Shown one piece after another: positions 31,403 through 41,034 of a stretch of 64,000 nucleotides of DNA. Both the position numbers and the translations under genes were made by a program. Numbering within the stretch: position 1 is the first letter of the stretch; each line of letters opens with the position of its first letter. The notes under the pieces were generated by a model. The model searched no databases, was not told the DNA's origin, and saw only the letters and a list, made by a program, of their open reading frames with translations. The stretch covers positions 949,584 through 1,013,583 of the forward strand of contig NC_018253.1 of assembly GCF_000227135.1 (NCBI RefSeq), written 5' to 3'. The stretch is from Leishmania donovani. Lineage: Eukaryota > Euglenozoa > Kinetoplastea > Trypanosomatida > Trypanosomatidae.

Positions 31403-32860
31403 ATGGAGTCGAGTATGAGCACCGGCGATCTTCTAACACCCGGCGCATTGTGGCAGGACGACGCCAACGTCTTCGTATGCAGCGGCCGCCGTTGTGGCCG
31501 CCGCTTCAACCGGCTCTTCTGCCCCAAGCACCACTGTCGATGGTGCGGTCGTGTGTACTGCGACGCCTGCGCGCCGAAGCAGACGATATACAAGCGCCAG
31601 CTGCTGCGCAAGTGCAACCGGTGTCGACTGCCGGCTGTCTTCCGGCACTCGTGGAACGCGCGCACGCGAGGGATGGACTGCACCCCGTTCGAGTGTATCA
31701 TTTCCTACTTGACACCGCGCAGCATCACGGCGCTCCTGCAGAGCTGCCACACGATGATGTCCGAGTTTCCCGTGTGCGGTTACCCGTTCTACGATTCTAT
31801 TCAGCAGCGCTTCCCCTCCTTCTACCCCGGTGCACAGATCGGCCGCGGCACCTTCGGCACGGTGTTCAAGTGCGAAGACCGCTCCGCAGCGGATCACAAG
31901 CGTGCCATTCTCAAGTGCATCAGCAAAGCCACGAACTTGACGTACACGCGGTGGATGGGCGCCCTCACGGAGCTGCATATACTGGAGTCGGTGAACCACC
32001 CCAACGTGGCGCACCTTCTGGGCGCCTTTCAGACACGCGAAGACTTGGTAATTGTGATGGAGGCCGGCGAGGGCGGAACGGCGCGTCGGGCGGCTGCCTG
32101 CGTGCGCGAGTACGGCCAAGCCGCCGAGGAGGCATTCACGGCGAACATTATAGAAGGTGTCGCCTCGGGCCTGGACTACCTCTACCGGGAGAAGCACATC
32201 ATCCATCGCGACATTAAGCTGGACAACATAGTCTTGTCGGCGGACTACAGCACGCCCATGATCATCGACTTTGGCCTTGCCGAGTTTGTCGTGAACGAGG
32301 AGGAGCAGTGGTACGTTGTCGGCGGGACCCGCAACTACGCCGCGCCAGAGAGCATCGCTGCGGTAGCTCACGGGCACGTTGATATGAGGGAGCCCGGCAT
32401 CACGATGCACAAGGGCGACCTCTTCAGTCTCGGCGTCGTCGCTTACTACCTTCTTTCGGGCCACCGGCCGTTCCGCAGCAGGAGCTTTGACAAGATGCAC
32501 GAGGAAATGCGGCGCGGGGTCGCCTGCACTGGCCCGCTCTGGGACGGTGTCTCCAGCGACGCACGGGAGCTCGTGCAGGCGCTCCTGTCGTACGACCCGG
32601 CGCAGCGGCCCGACTACGCCGCCATCAAGGAGAACCCCTTCATCATGGCGCGCGCCGCGGGCGTGAAGTCGATTCAGATGCAGCGGAACGCGCGGCTACT
32701 CTTGGACGAGGAGGAGACCCACGCCGAGTGGGTGACGCTCGAGCCGTCGGACCTGCGGGAGGCGGTGGACGAGGGGGAGAGTGAGGTGTTGCTACCGCTG
32801 TCGACTCCCCAGCGGTGGTACCACGCCTACCTGCCTCGCTTCTCGCTGCTCCACTTGTGA
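31403..32860 (+). CDS. FYVE zinc-finger protein kinase
   Basis: The protein has 485 residues from ATG 31403. The N-terminus carries a FYVE-type finger at about 17-75: W-Q-D-D, a first Cys pair, the core K-H-H-C-R-W-C-G-R-V-Y-C-D-A-C, and a final K-C-N-R-C. The core matches the R+HHC+xCG signature that binds PI3P, with Lys at the first position. A kinase domain spans about 146-420: G-R-G-T-F-G-T-V-F, Lys171, H-R-D-I-K-L-D-N with Asp270, D-F-G with Asp289, and A-P-E-S. All catalytic residues are present, so it should be active. The likely picture is a kinase drawn to PI3P-rich endosomes or autophagic membranes. FYVE plus kinase in one chain is rare outside kinetoplastids and some protists. Confidence 0.9.
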   Translation: MESSMSTGDLLTPGALWQDDANVFVCSGRRCGRRFNRLFCPKHHCRWCGRVYCDACAPKQTIYKRQLLRKCNRCRLPAVFRHSWNARTRGMDCTPFECIISYLTPRSITALLQSCHTMMSEFPVCGYPFYDSIQQRFPSFYPGAQIGRGTFGTVFKCEDRSAADHKRAILKCISKATNLTYTRWMGALTELHILESVNHPNVAHLLGAFQTREDLVIVMEAGEGGTARRAAACVREYGQAAEEAFTANIIEGVASGLDYLYREKHIIHRDIKLDNIVLSADYSTPMIIDFGLAEFVVNEEEQWYVVGGTRNYAAPESIAAVAHGHVDMREPGITMHKGDLFSLGVVAYYLLSGHRPFRSRSFDKMHEEMRRGVACTGPLWDGVSSDARELVQALLSYDPAQRPDYAAIKENPFIMARAAGVKSIQMQRNARLLLDEEETHAEWVTLEPSDLREAVDEGESEVLLPLSTPQRWYHAYLPRFSLLHL

Positions 32861-34517
32861 GCCACGCCCGTCCTGCGTTTCTTTCGTGTTTTTTTTTTCT
32901 CGGGCTTCCGTTGCGGTGGCTGCGGTGCTGCGATCATCCCGTCTCCCTTCTGTTCTGGATGCTTTGTATTGCTTGAAGACGTGCCTACTGAATCTGTGGT
33001 CTTGCCAGGCGCGCACCGAAGCGTTTTGTGTGGGTGAGTCTTCAGGCCTGGGAGCCTGCCAGGTGGCAAGGAGATTGGGGTGGGGTCACTGATGACGCCA
33101 ACTCTTCTCCATGGCTAACTTGGTGGTGGCGGGGGGAGGGCACGCCCTTCTATGCCGGAAACAGTGTCTCCGTGGACGGTTTCAAAAGGCGGGAGGTGGC
33201 GGCTCCACTAACACCTCTTATCTTTCTCTCGGCCGTGCACGGAGACCTTCGCACCCTTCTCGCATGACATGATTTTCCGGCGTATCATCGTACAGGTCTG
33301 CCGCTGAGACCCTCATCGGCGCCGGCCTATTCGCTTCGTCTACTCCGCTCTCTTCTTTCTTTGTTACTGTTCTACATGCAGATCTGCCTTCCCCTCCCCC
33401 TCCTCCTCATTTTGCGTGCGCTTGGTGGGGATAGGTGGCCCGGTGTGGCGGCACCTGCTTTGCGCTGTGCCTCTTCGCTTCTGCAGCAGGGCGCACATCT
33501 CTTCCTCCCTCCCTCCCCCTCCATCGCCGATCCTCCACCGATCAGCCAAGTGCAAAAGGCCGACGAGGACTCAACAGCGGAGGTGACGCGTAAAGCGTAT
33601 CTTCGTCTACCCACGCACACATACACACGCAGGCAGTCGACCCCTTCTCTGACGGCTTCCCCCTCTCCCTGCACATACGTCGGTCGGGAGCCGACGAGAG
33701 CATTGTGGTGCCGCTCGGCACACTCAGAGGCACGGTGCCCGCGCCTCTGAGAAAGAGACTCTGGAAGGTACAGACACCGGCGTTCTCTCTGTGTCCTTAT
33801 GGAGCGTTCGCTGCCACCTTCATGAGCTGAGCGGCGCAGACAGACACGCACGCACACCCACACATCTCCATGATGGAGACATACCCACACATCCACACCT
33901 CGCCACACCCGCGAACACGCACGCGCGCACACACAGCGGGCGATAGGCGCACGCAGCCACAACGATAAACTCACCGTGCTCGCGGTGCAAGTCGGGCGCG
34001 CGCGCCAGCGCATCGCCTGGATACACAAACCTACAGACTCACTCACAACTGCGTCATGCACAGACACACGCCCACATAAAGCCTCGCAGAACTCCTTTCC
34101 GTCTCCTCGCCCCATCTCTCTCTCCCTCTCTCCACTTTTCCCTCGGCATGTTACCGTGTGTCTACACACCTCTTCGCCATCTCGCGCACTGCGGCCACGT
34201 ATTGATCGGTGACATGTGTAGAGCAGCTCTCTGCCCCCTCGATCCCTCTCGCGCATTCGTGGAGTTCGCGTCGTTTTTATTTTCGGCTGCGCGTGCGTGT
34301 GGTCTCGCTTGCTTTCGCTTGAGTGGCTCACGTCCCCTCACACAGCCACACTCGCTCACTCCCACCTCACGCACCCAGACACGTGCCCCTGCCAGCGCTC
34401 GGCTACCTCAGACGGCGCACTCCGTCTGCCGCAGACAAACACCGGCATCGTTTGCCGATTGCAGTCGTGCCTGCCAGCCATATTCTTGTGGGCGATACAC
34501 ACGCACACAGACGCATC
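32861..34517 (+). other. Intergenic spacer
   Basis: About 1.65 kb of spacer, rich in CA/CACA runs (33840-33940, 34350-34510) and C/T tracts. No gene is supported. Confidence 0.65.
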
Positions 34518-35984
34518 ATGGAAGCCGTGCAGATCGCCAAGAGCATCCTGGCTGCCGATGGGCAGCCGTTTGTGATCCTTTCGCTCGCCCAGGGGTTTGC
34601 GCCCGTGACGCCCGAGACGCCGCTGCCAGTGGCACGTCGCAGCTACATGCGTCTCGCTGGTGTCATCCACCCAGACCGCCTTAAGGGCAGCTTCGACAAG
34701 GCCACGGAAGCGTTCCAGTGCCTGGTGAGCGCCTTTGAGTGCTTCGCAGACCCCAAGGCGCGCAAGCAGGCCGCCGCCGCTGCACAGGGAAAATCGAAAG
34801 CGGAGTCCCGGGCGTCCACCGCGGCAGACGGCAGGAAAGCCAAGGCCGCGCCGCCGTCTTCGACCACCTCGCGCCCGTCGGCATCGCAGCAGATGAAGAA
34901 GGCCAATTCAAAGGCCGCTGCGGCACCGGCTGTGAAGAAGCCAAAGGCGTCTGCCGAGGGCGAGGAGGAGAGCGAGAGCGAGAGCGATACCGAGGACGAT
35001 GACGCCTCGGAGGCCTCGGTGGCGGACGAGAAGGCGTGGGAAGCGTTGGCCGCCGCCAATACAGAGCCGGAGGTGTCGACGAACCGCACGCCGATCGGGC
35101 AGCCGCGCCTGGGTGGACTCTACCAGCATACCACGGTGGGATGCCCCAAGTGCCGCTCCCTCTGGGAGCCCGATTCGCGGCCACAGTACTCGCTCTTCAT
35201 GGGTCAGTGGGGTAAGAAGGTGCACTGTCAACTGTGTCTCTTCCAGTTTGGCTGTGCCACGGCGCTGCACGGCTGCCCCCACTGCAGCGCGCCCTTCGAC
35301 TACGATGCCTCCATGTACGATACCGTGCAGACGTGCCAGCGGTGCAAAAGGCAGTTCGGCTTCCCCTACTACCCTGTCAGTCAGCACCTGATCGACCAGA
35401 TAGCGCTGGAGGAGTGGCGAGAACGCATGGAGCGGCAGAAAACGAGTGAACGGGAGGCCCGGGCGAGGGCGCGTCACGGGGGCGGCGGCAGAGATGAGGC
35501 GACCGCCACGGAGAAGATGCAGCTCCTGGTTGGCACCTGCATCATGGAGGAGGAGTGCCCCCTGTGCCACAAGCGTGTCAAGAGCAAGCACCGTGCGCAC
35601 GTGGAAGAGTGCATGGCCACACCACCCGGGGAGCTGGCTACATCGGCTGGGAGGGCTTCCAGGAAGACGACGCGAGCTGCGCCACCGGCCGACAAGGTTG
35701 CCAAGGCACCGGCGTCCCGGACTGCCAAGACGACCCCGAAAGCAAACCCCAAGACGACAACACCGGGGGCCACCAAGAAGTCAGCCGTGCCGCGGGCGCC
35801 GCGCGCCGAGGCCTCGCCACCCGCCACCGCCAAAGGGAAGAAGACGTCGGCGCCGCAGAAGCGCAAGCGGCAACGCAGCGACTCGGACTTCTCGGAAGGG
35901 GAGGACTCTCTCTCTGACTCGGAGGAGGACGCGATCAGCTCCGAATCGTCCTTCTCCTATAGCGACTACGACGACAGCGACTAG
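34518..35984 (+). CDS. J-domain protein with Cys-rich zinc region
   Basis: The protein has 488 residues from ATG 34518. A short J-domain sits at about 35-85, with the H-P-D tripeptide at about 51-53 and a helix ending A-D-P-K-A-R. A Lys/Ala/Ser-rich linker with an acidic run (about 145-175) follows. Four CxxC pairs at about 207-285 (C-P-K-C, C-Q-L-C, C-P-H-C, C-Q-R-C) form a zinc region. A lone zinc finger C-P-L-C-x9-H-x3-C lies near 347. The C-terminus is Lys/Pro/Thr-rich and ends in an acidic Ser/Asp/Glu tail. It resembles J-proteins that recruit Hsp70 to specific sites. Basic and acidic tails suggest a nuclear partner. The J-domain is clear, the rest is inference. Confidence 0.85.
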   Translation: MEAVQIAKSILAADGQPFVILSLAQGFAPVTPETPLPVARRSYMRLAGVIHPDRLKGSFDKATEAFQCLVSAFECFADPKARKQAAAAAQGKSKAESRASTAADGRKAKAAPPSSTTSRPSASQQMKKANSKAAAAPAVKKPKASAEGEEESESESDTEDDDASEASVADEKAWEALAAANTEPEVSTNRTPIGQPRLGGLYQHTTVGCPKCRSLWEPDSRPQYSLFMGQWGKKVHCQLCLFQFGCATALHGCPHCSAPFDYDASMYDTVQTCQRCKRQFGFPYYPVSQHLIDQIALEEWRERMERQKTSEREARARARHGGGGRDEATATEKMQLLVGTCIMEEECPLCHKRVKSKHRAHVEECMATPPGELATSAGRASRKTTRAAPPADKVAKAPASRTAKTTPKANPKTTTPGATKKSAVPRAPRAEASPPATAKGKKTSAPQKRKRQRSDSDFSEGEDSLSDSEEDAISSESSFSYSDYDDSD

Positions 35985-36164
35985 CGGCGTGGCAGACGAG
36001 AGAGGCGGGGAAGGAATGGGGAGAGGGGGGGGGGCTGGTTGTGGGCACCTCCTCCTTGCCTGCGGCCCTCTTGCAGTGCAGTCTCATGATGGGCGTGCGT
36101 GCCCGCATGCGCGTTGATTGGCTTTTTGGTTTTCGCTTCATTTTTTTTTTTTTCGTCGCCAAGA

Positions 36165-36610
36165 GAGCGCGAGAGACCTCAGTGCGCGGTATCAGAATCC
36201 AGTGCCCGCTCTTCGTGTGGAAGCCAAGCAGCCTGCAGTGTACCCTGCTGTACGGCTGGCAGACTCGTGGTGTCGGCAGGACATGCCTGGGCTGACGCTG
36301 TGCCGAAGAGACGTGCGGTCATGATGACCACTTTTGTGACTGATCACAACGAAAATTACCGACGAGTCAACAAGTATGCGCATTCACTATCGGCCTTTCT
36401 ACCCTTGCTGTGCTACAGGGGTGTCGAGCGCAATCCTGGGCCTGACCTGCGCGCTGTATGCAAGTGGCATTGCTGCAGCCTGCTGGACGACGCCAAAGGG
36501 TGTTGGCCATTCCTGCTGCTTGGCGTAGCCGTGGTGCAGCAGGGGTACGGTGAATTGTGGTTCTGTGGGCGTATACGCGTGGACTTGCTTGTCGTGCAAT
36601 ACGGCCAGGT
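36165..36610 (+). mobile_element. Diverged ingi/L1Tc-derived retroposon relic (DIRE/SIDER-like) with a 2A-like motif
   Basis: The 5' part (36177-36240) reads CCTCAGTGCGCGGT, then a CAGAATCCAGTGCC core and a GAAGCCAAGC end. This matches the start of repeat A in this window and the general form of the Pr77 hallmark shared by trypanosomatid ingi-clade elements. An ATG at 36321 opens a frame that encodes G-V-E-R-N-P-G-P at 36420-36443. This is one substitution (Asp to Gly) from the 2A ribosome-skipping core that ingi-clade elements carry near the N-terminus. The 3' part (36530-36592) aligns with the end of repeat B, about three quarters identical by eye. The element therefore joins a 5' and a 3' retroelement end with the middle deleted, as SIDERs do. 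It lies in the 3' region of the J-domain gene. Confidence 0.65.
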
Positions 36611-36794
36611 GAACGAAAACAGAAACACGTACTCCATGCTCCTTCTCCTTCACCCCTCGCGGATCATCTGCTCTCTGTGCCCCCCCCCCCGCTGCCCAAG
36701 CAACCACACAGCCGCCATCGCAACCTTCCTCCTCCACTGGGCCGCCCTCACGCTCCACCTACCGGACTTCTCTCCGCTAGCGACCACTTCTTGA
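36321..36794 (+). pseudogene. Relic retroelement reading frame with 2A-like motif
   Basis: An open frame of 157 codons starts at two adjacent ATGs (36321, 36324). Residues about 20-33 are hydrophobic and lead directly into the 2A-like core at about 34-41, as in known 2A peptides. After the core the frame continues for about 115 residues with no recognisable domain. It runs beyond the repeat's 3' end into flanking DNA, so its tail is not original coding sequence. Whether it is translated is unknown. Confidence 0.45.
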
Positions 36795-37075
36795 CCAGAC
36801 TCTACGGTAGTGTCGATCCTTCGAGGGAGGAGGCGGGGAGCCTCTCTTGCTCATACCTACGGCCCCCTGTTGGCGCGGTCGTTTTACTTCCTGCTGCCGC
36901 TGCTGCTCAGTTTTCCCTTCTTGCGTGCTGGCGTCAGATTTTGTGCTCGCGTCTGCTCACTAACGCGTGTGTCTTGCACCCATAATCGATCGTGCATCGT
37001 GCACAGACACGCGCGCGAAGCTCAATATCGGCGAGAGACGAACCCCACATTCGACGTTACCACCACAGAAGCGGG

Positions 37076-38656
37076 ATGCCACTCACTGCGCAAGCTGCTG
37101 AGGTCAAGGCCAGTGCCGAGGCGGTCTCCACCGGCATCGATGACCCCCTCGAAGGGAAGGGCCTAGAGATCGCCGTCAGCACCGTGCCGAACCACGTTGG
37201 CAAGGTGAAGCGCATGCTCCTCACAGACCGTGGCAATCCGTCAGTGCCGCCGCCGAATTGGGAGCCACTAAGCAGCTCTGCGCTCTTCGACGAGAGTGGC
37301 AAGGCGCGCCCTGATGTGGTGCGCGAGCACCTCACAAAGGAGGGTCTGCTGCAGGAGGCGGATGCCCTGACGATTATTACCCAGTGCGCCCTGATATGGA
37401 AAGACGAACCAAATGTGCTGCGTCTCGATGGTCCGGTGGTCATCGCTGGCGATATACATGGCCAATTTTTCGATTTACTGAACCTCCTCTCCATCGGCGG
37501 CGACCCGTCCCAGCAGAAGTACATCTTCCTGGGCGACTATGTCGACCGCGGGTGCTTCGGCATGGAGGTGATCCTGCTACTCATGTGCTACAAGATCTGC
37601 TACCCCGAAACAATGATCATGCTGCGCGGCAACCACGAAAGTCGACACCTCACGACGTACTTCAACTTCAAGCGCGAGGTGCTCTACAAGTACTCCATCG
37701 CCGTGTACAACGCCATAATGTCCGCCTTCGATTGCCTGCCGCTTGCATGCATTCTCAACGATCGATTCCTCTGCGTGCACGGCGGCTTGTCGCCGGAGCT
37801 GAAGCGGATCTCGGACATTGGCGCCATTCACCGCTTCCGCGAGCCGCCGTCGTCGGGGCCGATGTGCGACCTGCTCTGGGCAGACCCGCTGGACGAAAAA
37901 GAGGAGGACCCTGCGGCGGCGCCGCTGTTCGTGCCCAACACAACCCGAGGCTGCTCATACGTCTACAGCAACGCTGCCGCCTGCAACTTCTTGGAGGAAA
38001 ACGGCCTCATCACAATCATCCGTGGCCACGAGGCCCAGGATGAGGGCTACCACTTGTACAAGAAGACAAACAAGGGGTTTCCTGCGGTGATTTGCATCTT
38101 TTCCGCGCCGAACTACTGCGACACATACGACAACCGGGCCGCCGTCGTCATGCTGAACCGCAACATTATGAGCATCCGTCAGTTCAACAGCAGCCCTCAC
38201 CCCTACTACCTGCCTAACTTCATGAACGCCTTTACCTGGTCGCTGCCCTTCGTTGAGGAGAAGCTGCTCGACATTGGGACGAACGTCCTGCACCCCATTG
38301 ACGGAAGTGAGGATCATCTGCTTTTGGACGGGGCAGAGGCGACGACGGCCGCACCGACACCGGGGGCGAACACAGAAAGCCGCGACGGGAACGTCCTGGA
38401 ACAGCGAGGCGAGAAAATTCGCGAGAAGATACTGGCGATGGGGAGGCTCTCCCGCATGTTCCACACCTTGTGCGAAGGAGGCGAGAGCCGTCTTCCACCT
38501 AAGGGACTGGCAGGTGGCATACTACCGCAGGGTGGGTTGCCGTGTGGCCCCGACAGTGTGCAAGCAGCCGGCCGCGGCCTTCAGCAATCAAAAGAGATGG
38601 ACTCTGCCAATGGGCGCTGGCAGGATTGTCTGATCGAGGGCGACTTGGAGCCGTAG
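37076..38656 (+). CDS. Calcineurin catalytic subunit A (PP2B)
   Basis: The protein has 526 residues from ATG 37076. The PPP metal and phosphate motifs are all present: G-D-I-H-G (Asp126), G-D-Y-V-D-R-G (Asp154), R-G-N-H-E (Asn186, His187), H-G-G-L-S-P-E and R-G-H-E-A-Q. The F-T-W-S-L-P-F-V-E-E-K helix that binds the B subunit follows. Near 446-465 a basic amphipathic helix (I-R-E-K-I-L-A-M-G-R-L) matches the calmodulin-binding helix of calcineurin, followed by an R-L-P-P-K-G-L segment like the region before the autoinhibitory domain. It dephosphorylates Ser/Thr under Ca2+/calmodulin control. In Leishmania, calcineurin is linked to temperature-stress survival and differentiation. A SIDER-like repeat lies about 820 bases downstream. 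Confidence 0.95.
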   Translation: MPLTAQAAEVKASAEAVSTGIDDPLEGKGLEIAVSTVPNHVGKVKRMLLTDRGNPSVPPPNWEPLSSSALFDESGKARPDVVREHLTKEGLLQEADALTIITQCALIWKDEPNVLRLDGPVVIAGDIHGQFFDLLNLLSIGGDPSQQKYIFLGDYVDRGCFGMEVILLLMCYKICYPETMIMLRGNHESRHLTTYFNFKREVLYKYSIAVYNAIMSAFDCLPLACILNDRFLCVHGGLSPELKRISDIGAIHRFREPPSSGPMCDLLWADPLDEKEEDPAAAPLFVPNTTRGCSYVYSNAAACNFLEENGLITIIRGHEAQDEGYHLYKKTNKGFPAVICIFSAPNYCDTYDNRAAVVMLNRNIMSIRQFNSSPHPYYLPNFMNAFTWSLPFVEEKLLDIGTNVLHPIDGSEDHLLLDGAEATTAAPTPGANTESRDGNVLEQRGEKIREKILAMGRLSRMFHTLCEGGESRLPPKGLAGGILPQGGLPCGPDSVQAAGRGLQQSKEMDSANGRWQDCLIEGDLEP

Positions 38657-39476
38657 CCGAGTGCGGCGACCACAGTTCTCAGTGCCGCGCTCCCTAGCAC
38701 CGGCAGCATGTGAGTCGTACATGGGCGTCTTGACCAGTGCGGTTCGGATCCAGCAGACACCCGGGAACATAGACCCATCCGACGCGTGCTTGTGTGCGTG
38801 TGGTGATGTGCACAGGTGGGGCTACGCGCTGTTTTGTGGTGTGCTGCTTCTCCGCCTTTTCTTTTTTCACCCCTCTGTACAGACAAGCTCCATGTGATGC
38901 TCGCTGTCTCTCTTCCTATAAATGTTGGTTGTTGCTCCCGCTTTTCTTTCCTTTTCACTTCTGCTGCATGCGGTATCACCCGGCGCGGCCATGTGAGTGT
39001 GCAGGCACGACTTTAACGCATACACGGGTGCACGTGATGGGTACGCTTGTATGCGGCGCCGGGCGGCGCTGTTCCCCACACAGGCACCCACCTGCGCTCT
39101 CATCAGCCCGCGTGTGCTTCTCATTTTTTTTTCCTTTCCGTTTCGTTTCCATGCGTGTGTAGGTGTGCAGTGCGCGGCTGTCCCCCTCCTCTCTCTCCTC
39201 TGCCGGTGGTGCCCTCGACTGCTTTGGTATGTATCGAGTTGATGACCGCCACGGCGGCTCGCACGTTCATGCGCGTGCGTGCGTCTCTGCCTCCGTCCAC
39301 TCTCTGATGGATGGGCAAAGGGGATCGGCAAGTAGGTGGGAGCGGAGGGCAGTCAGTGCTGAACTCTGGAGTGAGCTGCTGCACGCGTGTTTATGAGTGT
39401 GCATGGCTTCCTTTTTGCGTTCGCTTCATTTCTCGCTTATTTTCCTCAGTGCCTACTGTTCCTTCACGACAGGTGG
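38657..39476 (+). other. Intergenic spacer (3' region of calcineurin A)
   Basis: Spacer of about 820 bases before repeat A, with T-rich tracts at 39122-39135. No gene is supported. Confidence 0.6.
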
Positions 39477-40249
39477 GGGTCGGGGCAAGGGGCGGCACAC
39501 TCCTCAGTGCGCGGTGGTATCTCAGGGTCCAGTACCACCACCCTAGGTGCTGAGGCCAAACAGCTCCCCCCTCCCCTCCCCCCGACTCTCTAAGCCTGCC
39601 GAACCACCTCTGGTGATGACAGGGTCACGTACCAGTGTCATGGGGCAGTCAGAGCGATGTATCACTGCTGATGCCAGCGGTCCGGCCCTGGGTGGCGCTG
39701 CGTCGGAGCGACCTGCGACCGTGAGCATGCGCTTGCACCATCCATGTGATGGGCGAAGTGTCAGAGTGACTCGAAGGTACCTCACCGCCGGCCCTCACGC
39801 TGCCCNNNNNNNNNNNNNNNNNNNNNNNNNNNNNNNNNNNNNNNNNNNNNNNNNNNNNNNNNNNNNNNNNNNNNNNNNNNNNNNNNNNNNNNNNNNNNNN
39901 NNNNCGGCCCTGGGTGGCGCTGCGTCGGAGCGACCTGCGACCGTGAGCATGCGCTTGCACCATCCATGTGATGGGCGAAGTGTCAGAGTGACTCGAAGGT
40001 ACCTCACCGCCGGCCCTCACGCTGCCCACTCGCGTGGGGAGTGTCCGGGTCACCGCGAGGGGGATGGACCAGGTGGCGACTGGCACAATGGGAGCGGCTG
40101 TGAGGCGAGCTGCGAGGCAGAGACCGCGCTCAGGTGACTGAGTCGGCTCATTGCTGTCACGCGGTCCTCTGCAGCTTCGCGCCACGCGCTGGGGCCTGTG
40201 ACAGGCCGGGCAGCGTGAGCTCACGCCGTATTAGGGGGATGAACGCGTT
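39477..40249 (+). mobile_element. SIDER-like retroposon, repeat A copy 1
   Basis: The first base shared with the copy at 63083 is the G of GGGTCGGGGCAAGG, and similarity ends at GATGAACGCGTT. After removing the 99-N run and the 123-bp duplicated flank, the true length is about 551 bp, the usual SIDER size. Two Pr77-like blocks lie in tandem: GTATCTCAGGGTCCAGTACC at 39518-39537 and a second block with GTGATGACAGGGTCACGTACC near 39613. Paired signatures near the 5' end are a SIDER feature. The poly-A tail seen in the 63-kb copy is missing here. The orientation is sense to the calcineurin gene, where such elements can destabilise mRNA. Confidence 0.75.
39806..39904. other. 99-N assembly gap between identical 123-bp flanks
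   Basis: Bases 39683-39805 before the gap and 39905-40027 after it are the same 123 bases. The run is probably an unmerged contig overlap rather than missing sequence. Confidence 0.85.
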
Positions 40250-41034
40250 GCTCAGAGAGCCCGGCGCTTGCTCTGCCCCTCTTCCGCTGCCTTCTTCCGT
40301 GCACCCCTTTCTCTTCGTTCACTGAAGCACCCACGCCCTCTTTACTTGCGCCGCTTCACCAGTCTCTTGTTCTGTATCGGCGCACCCATTAGGCGATCCC
40401 CATGCACATCTGCCTTGCGCGTGCAGGAGCCGAACAAGGAAGAAAGGGACAGCGAGGTGTCGAGGTGTGGGCTGGGGGAGGAGGCCGGCTGTATGGACGA
40501 GAGGTCGCGGGTTGCAGTATCACGTGTGCGCCTGCCGGAATGATCGTCCCCGTGCGCAAGTGCCTGCTGGAGGTCATGCCCGACCGGGAAAGGGCTTGCC
40601 GCTGTGCAGTGATTGCGCGAAAGGTCGACAGCGCAGCAGCACGCAAACCACCGGTCATCGGCTTCTCCACCCCTTTGAGTGGTGTGTCGATGCGCGCACT
40701 TCCTTCTATACAGCGCCTTCTCTTCATCTGTCCACGAGCAGCGGTAAAGCGAGCAACCGTGCAGAGATGGTGGCATCGTCTGTTTTGATCCCTCTTTCAT
40801 CGGTAACGCCAGAGGAGCCGGCGCCAGCTGCAGGGAGAACGGACCCTGGCCAGAGCTCGCAGACGCGAGGCCGACATCCCGCGAAACCGTGCGACACGCT
40901 GAGACGAGAGCTCCTTGGCGGCCGCCGTCCAGCACTGCGGAGGAACAGCGGCCTTGAGCGTGTGAGATGAGCGGAGACCATCCTCGCCCAGCTCGGCACG
41001 GGCGCCTGCGCGTACTTTGGCTTCGCGCAGCGGC
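40250..41034 (+). other. Spacer between repeats A and B
   Basis: About 785 bases of unique-looking sequence between the two repeats. Short open stretches exist, but none has a recognisable domain or convincing start. I see no supported gene. Confidence 0.5.

Noticed and set aside
39502..39580. HDV-like ribozyme in the Pr77-like region of repeat A
   Set aside because: L1Tc carries such a ribozyme, but the 5' strand needed to pair with CAGGG in the first helix is not visible here, and the other stems look mismatched. A folding program and cleavage assay would decide.
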